NCBI GenBank assembly: GCA_907165065.1
Contig: OU015524.1
Span: forward strand, 57,453,295-57,517,294
Direction: 5' to 3'
Source of the DNA: Caprimulgus europaeus
Lineage: Eukaryota; Chordata; Aves; Caprimulgiformes; Caprimulgidae
Length of the DNA: 64,000 bases
This document shows positions 60,042-64,000 of this stretch, in pieces. A program made the translations under genes and the position numbers. Below the pieces are notes generated by a model that searched no databases, was not told the origin of the DNA, and worked only from the letters and a program-made list of their open reading frames with translations. Each line of letters begins with the position of its first letter. Position 1 is the first letter of the stretch.

Positions 60042-60281
60042 CTAGTATTTTGGCTTTATGCAGTGACAGGTCTCCACAGTGACATCCTGTCTGAGAAGAA
60101 AAAAAATTCTTAACAATTTTTGCGTGCACATGAGACTCTGTGTCTGTACTACTTCAGATCTATTGAAAGCTCTGAACAGAATGTCTGCTCTGTGTAAGTT
60201 TTTTCCAGATTTATATTTGAGTTGTAAATGATACCAGACTTCGCAGTCTAGGAGATCTGCCTGCAATGCCCTTTTCAGCAA
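60042..60281 (-). pseudogene. RNase H C-terminus and linker of the Ty3/gypsy element (shifted frame)
   Basis: Continues the RNase H domain in a different frame after a frameshift near 60220. KYKSGKNLHRADILFRAF corresponds to the VYKPGKEMxxADxLSRA end of gypsy RNase H, and the fourth active-site Asp is kept (codon 60183-60185). After it comes a diverged linker; KALQKVIQA near 60030 fits the post-RNase H segment before integrase. Confidence 0.8.
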
Positions 60282-60606
60282 TTGCCGCTAATGGCTTGTG
60301 ATCGGTTCCTGCTAGCACTGGTATTCCATATAAAAACAATGAACATTTTTTGCATGCATGGGCTAAAGACAGAGCCTTGGATTCTTTTTGTGCATGCTGA
60401 CATGCTGTTCCAGTCAGGTCTCCAGAAGCATATGCCATGGGTCTCCAGTGATCACCATTCCTTGTTAAAAGTGTTGCCCCAAGGCCTTGCTTAGAAGCAT
60501 CAACTGCCAGCTTTGGTTGGTGCTTATTATCATACACTCTGAGGACAGGTTCCTTCTTTATCAACTGTTTGAGATGCAGAAAGTCCCTGTTGTGATTACC
60601 AGTCCA
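60211..60606 (-). pseudogene. RNase H domain of the Ty3/gypsy element
   Basis: The best preserved part, open for about 130 codons from WTGNHNRDFLHLKQL through PVLRVYD to the stop at 60211. Hallmarks are VDASKQGLGA (first active-site Asp, codon 60499-60501), HAQKESKAL (Glu, codon 60382-60384) and TDHKPLAAI (Asp, codon 60301-60303). Three of the four catalytic acids are therefore in this frame. No promoter, signal or splice pattern suggests host use; persistence of a long open frame in a surrounding of stops is the one oddity. No Met start is needed, as this was internal to a polyprotein. Confidence 0.9.
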
Positions 60607-60639
60607 TGCCCATTATGAATTTTTACAAACTAAAGACCT

Positions 60640-60875
60640 TCAGACAGCAATTTAAATGGTTTAGAGCTGTTTGAACATAAACTCCCTGACAAAATTTGTC
60701 TTTTCTTTAAGTTTCTGTATGTCTTATTTATGTATGCAAGGGGGCATATTAGTAATCAGACTTATTTTCATCCTCTGCTAAGACTTTTTTTCCCCCTGCT
60801 ACATTTTTCATAGATTGGTTATTTCTTTAACCTTGAACTCACATTTTTGTTTTCTGCATTTCAACCTCCTAATTT
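60640..60875 (-). pseudogene. Reverse transcriptase thumb/connection remnant
   Basis: LKCRKQKCEFKVKEITNL (60872-60815) matches the gypsy segment LKxNKEKCxFxVxEVxYLGH. Farther on, a diverged DENKS piece and NSSKPFKLLSEGL correspond to the region that leads to RNase H (PDENKxxAI, then NxSxxTxPLRxLL). Several stops and frame changes interrupt. The palm YxDD motif lies upstream in a poorly conserved segment and I cannot see it. Confidence 0.65.
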
Positions 60876-61202
60876 GAATCCCTTCCAGAAGCTTACCAGA
60901 GTCTCTGACTGCAACATTTTTCTATTATTTTTCTCCTCATCGTCTCCTCATGGTTTCATGTCATTTATTGTGTATTTGTGGGAAATATTTGAGATTTTTA
61001 AAAGCATTTTCCAAATAACATGGTAAACTGGAGCCTTCTAAATGGTGCATTAAATTTGCACAGATGAGAGCCTTTTTTTTTTTTTCTAGAGGGCCCTGTT
61101 TTTTGTCTAGAACATAGCTGAAGCATTCAGTGGTCCCCAGAAACCATTCCCTGGCTAGGGATTTTTTTCCCATTTTTACATATTTTGTTAGTTGCTCAGA
61201 CT

Positions 61203-61370
61203 GCCAAAGACAGGGAAGTACTCGTCTTTCTTTTTCATAATTATTGTAGAATCAACTAATTTTGGAAGCTCTCTGATAGTTTCCATTGTATCTAACTTGG
61301 CCAAAATAACTCTTCCAAAATTTTATTTCAGCTCCAGAGAGAGATTTCTAGGAACATCTATGACAGGACA
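61203..61370 (-). pseudogene. Reverse transcriptase N-terminal remnant
   Basis: PVIDVPRNLSLEL (61367-61331) corresponds to the PVIHPPRRVPxAL entry of gypsy reverse transcriptase. After a stop and frame change, LAKLDTMETIRELPKLVDST and IIMKKKDE correspond to ELDRMxxLGVIExVxEPTDW and VVVxKKDG. Order and spacing fit the family. The protein is broken. Confidence 0.7.
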
Positions 61371-61959
61371 ACTGATTCAGTCATTCTTACTTTATGTTTT
61401 CATTGGCTTTCTTTGACAGCATTGAAAACATCTGGAAAACAATCTCCAGGCTTACGAGCTGCTGTCCTTCCAAGGAATGTACTCCATCAACAGTCTGTAC
61501 GTCAGATATTTTTGCAGCACAAGAGTAGGTACTCCATTTGTGACAACAATGATAAAAGGCTATCTGCTAGAGCTGCTGTTTGCATCACACTCACAGTGAA
61601 AAAGCAGTTTCCTCATTTATGAAGTAGAAGTTACATGTGTCTGCTGAACACAACTTACATTCGTTCTTAGTTTCTTGAAGCTTTGGATATTACCTTTCCT
61701 ATCTAGTTTAGAAGTTTTTCATCTCTATAGTTTAAGAGTAGTGAGAAGTCAATTTCTGATCAAGACAATGTTCTTGGGTTAAGAGGTAGCTGTCTCTTTT
61801 ACAGATCACTGAAAGAGATTCTTATTTACATTGGAGATATGTGTATTTTTTGTAGGCACAGGTTATTTTTTCCAAAAAGGTTCTGCTCTATGGAAGTATA
61901 GTAGCTCTGTCTTACCACAAAACAACATTTAAATTTAAGTTTTCTTTCACATCATTCAC

Positions 61960-62060
61960 ACATATTTGTATGACTTGTCCCAAACTCATTCTGTTAGTCT
62001 TGTGGAGTAGTTTTCCTTCGTTTTCATTTTTACCACATCTGCATGTTGCTATGGATCCAT
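61960..62060 (-). pseudogene. Possible gag zinc-knuckle remnant of the Ty3/gypsy element
   Basis: CRCGKNENEGKLLH, followed by KTNRMSLGQVIQICV, loosely follows the CxxCGKxHExxxCPAxGKxCxxCG pattern of gypsy gag. The position, about 0.6 kb upstream of reverse transcriptase, is right. Several cysteines are missing, so the call is tentative. Confidence 0.35.
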
Positions 62061-62504
62061 GGTTTGCAAAAACCTTTCACTCGTTTTCATATTCTGAAGT
62101 CTGGTTCTTTCCTGCAGTTAGGTAAAATGCAAACGATTTTTCTAGCTTCACTTTGAGATCTTCTAGCTTAAGGCCTCTGACACCTAACGTAGTCTTGTCT
62201 CAAAGCAAAGATAGTATGTGTCTCCAGAACATTATTTCTGGCTCAGTTTCAACTCTTGGAAGTAATACTCTTTTTTTATTTACATGTAGCTGATCTCTCA
62301 AAAGCTTCAGGCTTCCTGCAGGTAAACGTTCTTCTGCAGTTTGCTCTTCCTAAATCAACTGTGGGGTTTTAAACAAATCTCAGCTCTCCCACTTTGCTGT
62401 ATTGAACACATAGCAACCTTTTGCTCACCTTTCTTTTCCACCTGACATCATGAAATAGATATCTTTTTTTTGGACCACTTCTAGTGTGCTGTTTCTAAGA
62501 GCTT

Positions 62505-62658
62505 AAGCTGTTTTGGAGGTGGTTGAATCACCATCCCTGGAGATGTTTAAAAGACGGCTAGATAGGGTGCTCAAAAACATGGTTTAGTAGTGGACAGGTA
62601 TGTTTGAACTCCATGATCTCAAAGGTCTTTTCCAATCAGGCATTTCTATGATTCCATG
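62505..62658 (+). mobile_element. CR1 LINE 3' end, plus strand
   Basis: GAGGTGGTTGAATCACCATC, CCTGGAGATGTTTAAAAGAC, AACATGGTTTAGTAGTGGAC, CTCCATGATCTCAAAGGTCT and the tail TTTCTATGATTCCATG are a CR1 3' end of the same type as the minus-strand copies at 1985 and 31934. It lies just 5' of the Ty3/gypsy remnant and may have inserted into it. Confidence 0.9.
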
Positions 62659-62659
62659 T

Positions 62660-63968
62660 GGGAGGTGAACAACCATCATACGGAAGGGCTTGAAAAGGAA
62701 AAAGAAATAGCTGTGCATCTTTGGCTGCTAATCAATGAACAACAGATGTGACATTTCAGCCTTACATGCAGAAGCAGCTCCAGGGTTTGCTCTTTTAACG
62801 AAATAGCTGCCTGGAGATTCTTTTGCACTGCTCTGGATTTCTGAGAAGACACAGCTAGCTGTGGTATTGTTTATCTTCTGCTTCTGAGTTTGCATTGTAT
62901 GTGTGTTGTCCCTTTAATCCTGGTGGTATAAAGGAGCCTATGTTTCGGAGAGGAACAGGCAAAAAGAGTTTCTCTCTTTTATTCCAAGCCAATGATATTC
63001 AGGTTCAGAATAACAAAAAGAAAAGTAATTTAAAAATTGAAATAGATCATGATGTTTTTAACTGTAATATAACTCCAAAAGATAAAAAAGAAGTATTTGT
63101 TGACTTAAGGAACAACTCTCTTAATAAATGATGCTCTTTTTCAGGGTTATGACCTTTTTTGATTGCCCCTCTATAGTGAAACATAACCTTATTGATTTGA
63201 ATTTGTAAAACTCCTCTGTAACTGTGCCATGACTCATGGGGGACCATGAAATCAGCCTGTGACCTTCCAAGTCTCTCACAAGTACCAGGAACAATAATTT
63301 CTAGTAGCAAATATTTCAAAATATGCAGAGCAATAATTTTAAAGTACCAATTTGCAACATCTAGAATGAAAGACTATGGGTGAAAATGGAGATACAAAAA
63401 GCTTTGGATGCTAGTAAGCTACAGAGCAAATCTGTCAGCTTATGTTGCTGAGTGATGCATTATTCTTCAACTTGTGCCTGTCAGTTCCTTCTAGTTTTCC
63501 TTCCATCCCTCTACTCTATATGCTGTGGGTTTCTTTTACTTTTCATTTGAAGTATGTATTACTGGTCAGTAAACAATAAACTGTAGGTCCATATATTTTG
63601 CTTTTTATTTTGAAACTTCAGCTGGTCAAAAATCTTAGATAAAAAATCATTTTCACTAAAGAATGAGGTTTTGACAGAAAATGCTTTTTCATGGGAAAAT
63701 GGAACTTAATTACTTTTTATTTTCATTTTTTTAGTGGCAAGATCTCCAAGGAAAGTAAGTTAAGTTTCAATTTTACTTTTCTTATTTTGCTTCAGCTGTA
63801 AATTTAAACTGTGTTTGTTTAATTTTAAATGTCATGCAAAATAGTTTGTGTAACATTTTTCAACCAGTTTTATCTAAAATGTAAGAGGTGTTGTGAGGAT
63901 GGCAGTGGCAGAGAGTGTTCAGCTCTATTCAAACCCTGCTTCCATTGAATGGTTGATTTAGCTCCACT
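62660..63968. other. Non-genic stretch; one Lys-rich frame with acceptor
   Basis: No gene recognised. At 63001-63131 (plus) a Lys/Asn-rich open segment follows a pyrimidine-rich stretch and CAG (TCTCTCTTTTATTCC...ATTCAG). It could be the end of a terminal exon, but AT-rich sequence easily produces Lys/Asn codons, so this is weak. Confidence 0.35.
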
Positions 63969-64000
63969 GAATCATAGAGTCATAGAATGGTTTGATTTGG
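63969..64000 (-). mobile_element. CR1 LINE 3' end, minus strand, cut by the window edge
   Basis: GAATCATAGAGTCATAGAAT followed by GGTTTGATTTGG is the antisense start of a CR1 3' tail; the element continues beyond the window. Confidence 0.85.

Larger units (their letters stand above)
59050..62060 (-). mobile_element. Degraded Ty3/gypsy LTR retrotransposon, minus strand
   Basis: Read on the minus strand, fragments of reverse transcriptase (61370-60640), RNase H (60606-60170) and integrase (59680-59410) lie in the Ty3/gypsy order. A possible gag zinc knuckle lies upstream (about 62050-61960). Domain order RT-RNaseH-IN separates it from Ty1/copia. The sequence type is that of the vertebrate copies often annotated as K02A2.6-like. 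Stops and frameshifts are frequent and no LTRs, primer-binding site or clear protease remain. A CR1 3' end (62505-62658) lies just upstream. It is an ancient, inactive copy. Confidence 0.85.

Noticed and set aside
60282..60494. Plus-strand frame across the RNase H region
   Set aside because: Shadow of the minus-strand Ty3/gypsy RNase H frame.
1..64000. CRISPR arrays, bacterial operons, tRNA, rRNA and snRNA genes
   Set aside because: None seen. The window is vertebrate-type DNA with CR1 and LTR elements, and I found no tRNA A/B boxes with a cloverleaf or U6-like sequence.

Overview
The window looks like bird genomic DNA. It carries many CR1 LINE copies whose 3' ends have the avian signature (a GGTTGGACTAGATGACC-type block, then ATTCTATG- or ATTCTGTG-type octamers). 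It also has an avian-style ERVL LTR, a solo LTR with a 6-bp target duplication, and modest GC outside one CpG island. I cannot name the species. No whole protein-coding gene is visible, so this is intergenic or long-intron sequence. ORFs of 60-140 codons are mostly chance or retroelement-derived.

Layout. 0-3.5 kb: a minus-strand CR1 split by a younger plus-strand CR1, then a CpG island (about 2.95-3.48 kb) with a CTCF-like motif and a possible first exon. 6-10.3 kb: an old CR1/L3-type reverse transcriptase fragment, an ERVL LTR, a MIR-like fragment and an exon-like block ending in a strong splice donor. 13-15.4 kb: low-repeat DNA that looks like conserved enhancer sequence, with a TCF/LEF site and an RFX X-box. 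19.5-22.3 kb: two plus-strand CR1 copies and a 448-bp non-autonomous hAT transposon with a perfect 8-bp target duplication. 24.6 kb: a second CTCF-like site. 30.4-32.6 kb: a possible two-exon minus-strand coding structure with acceptor, stop codon and nearby AATAAA. 36-53 kb: mostly unremarkable, with three blocks that may be conserved non-coding DNA. 53.6-54.0 kb: the solo LTR. 59.05-62.06 kb: a minus-strand Ty3/gypsy retrotransposon fossil, recognised from reverse transcriptase, RNase H and integrase motifs in the right order, with a possible gag zinc knuckle upstream. 62.5-64 kb: a CR1 3' end and the edge of another CR1.

The least ordinary items are the Ty3/gypsy fossil (this class is very scarce in birds), the well-preserved hAT insertion with its CpG-rich interior, and the unidentified terminal exon at 30.5 kb. 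Nothing points to a new multi-gene system. All family calls were made by eye from recognised motifs and need database confirmation.
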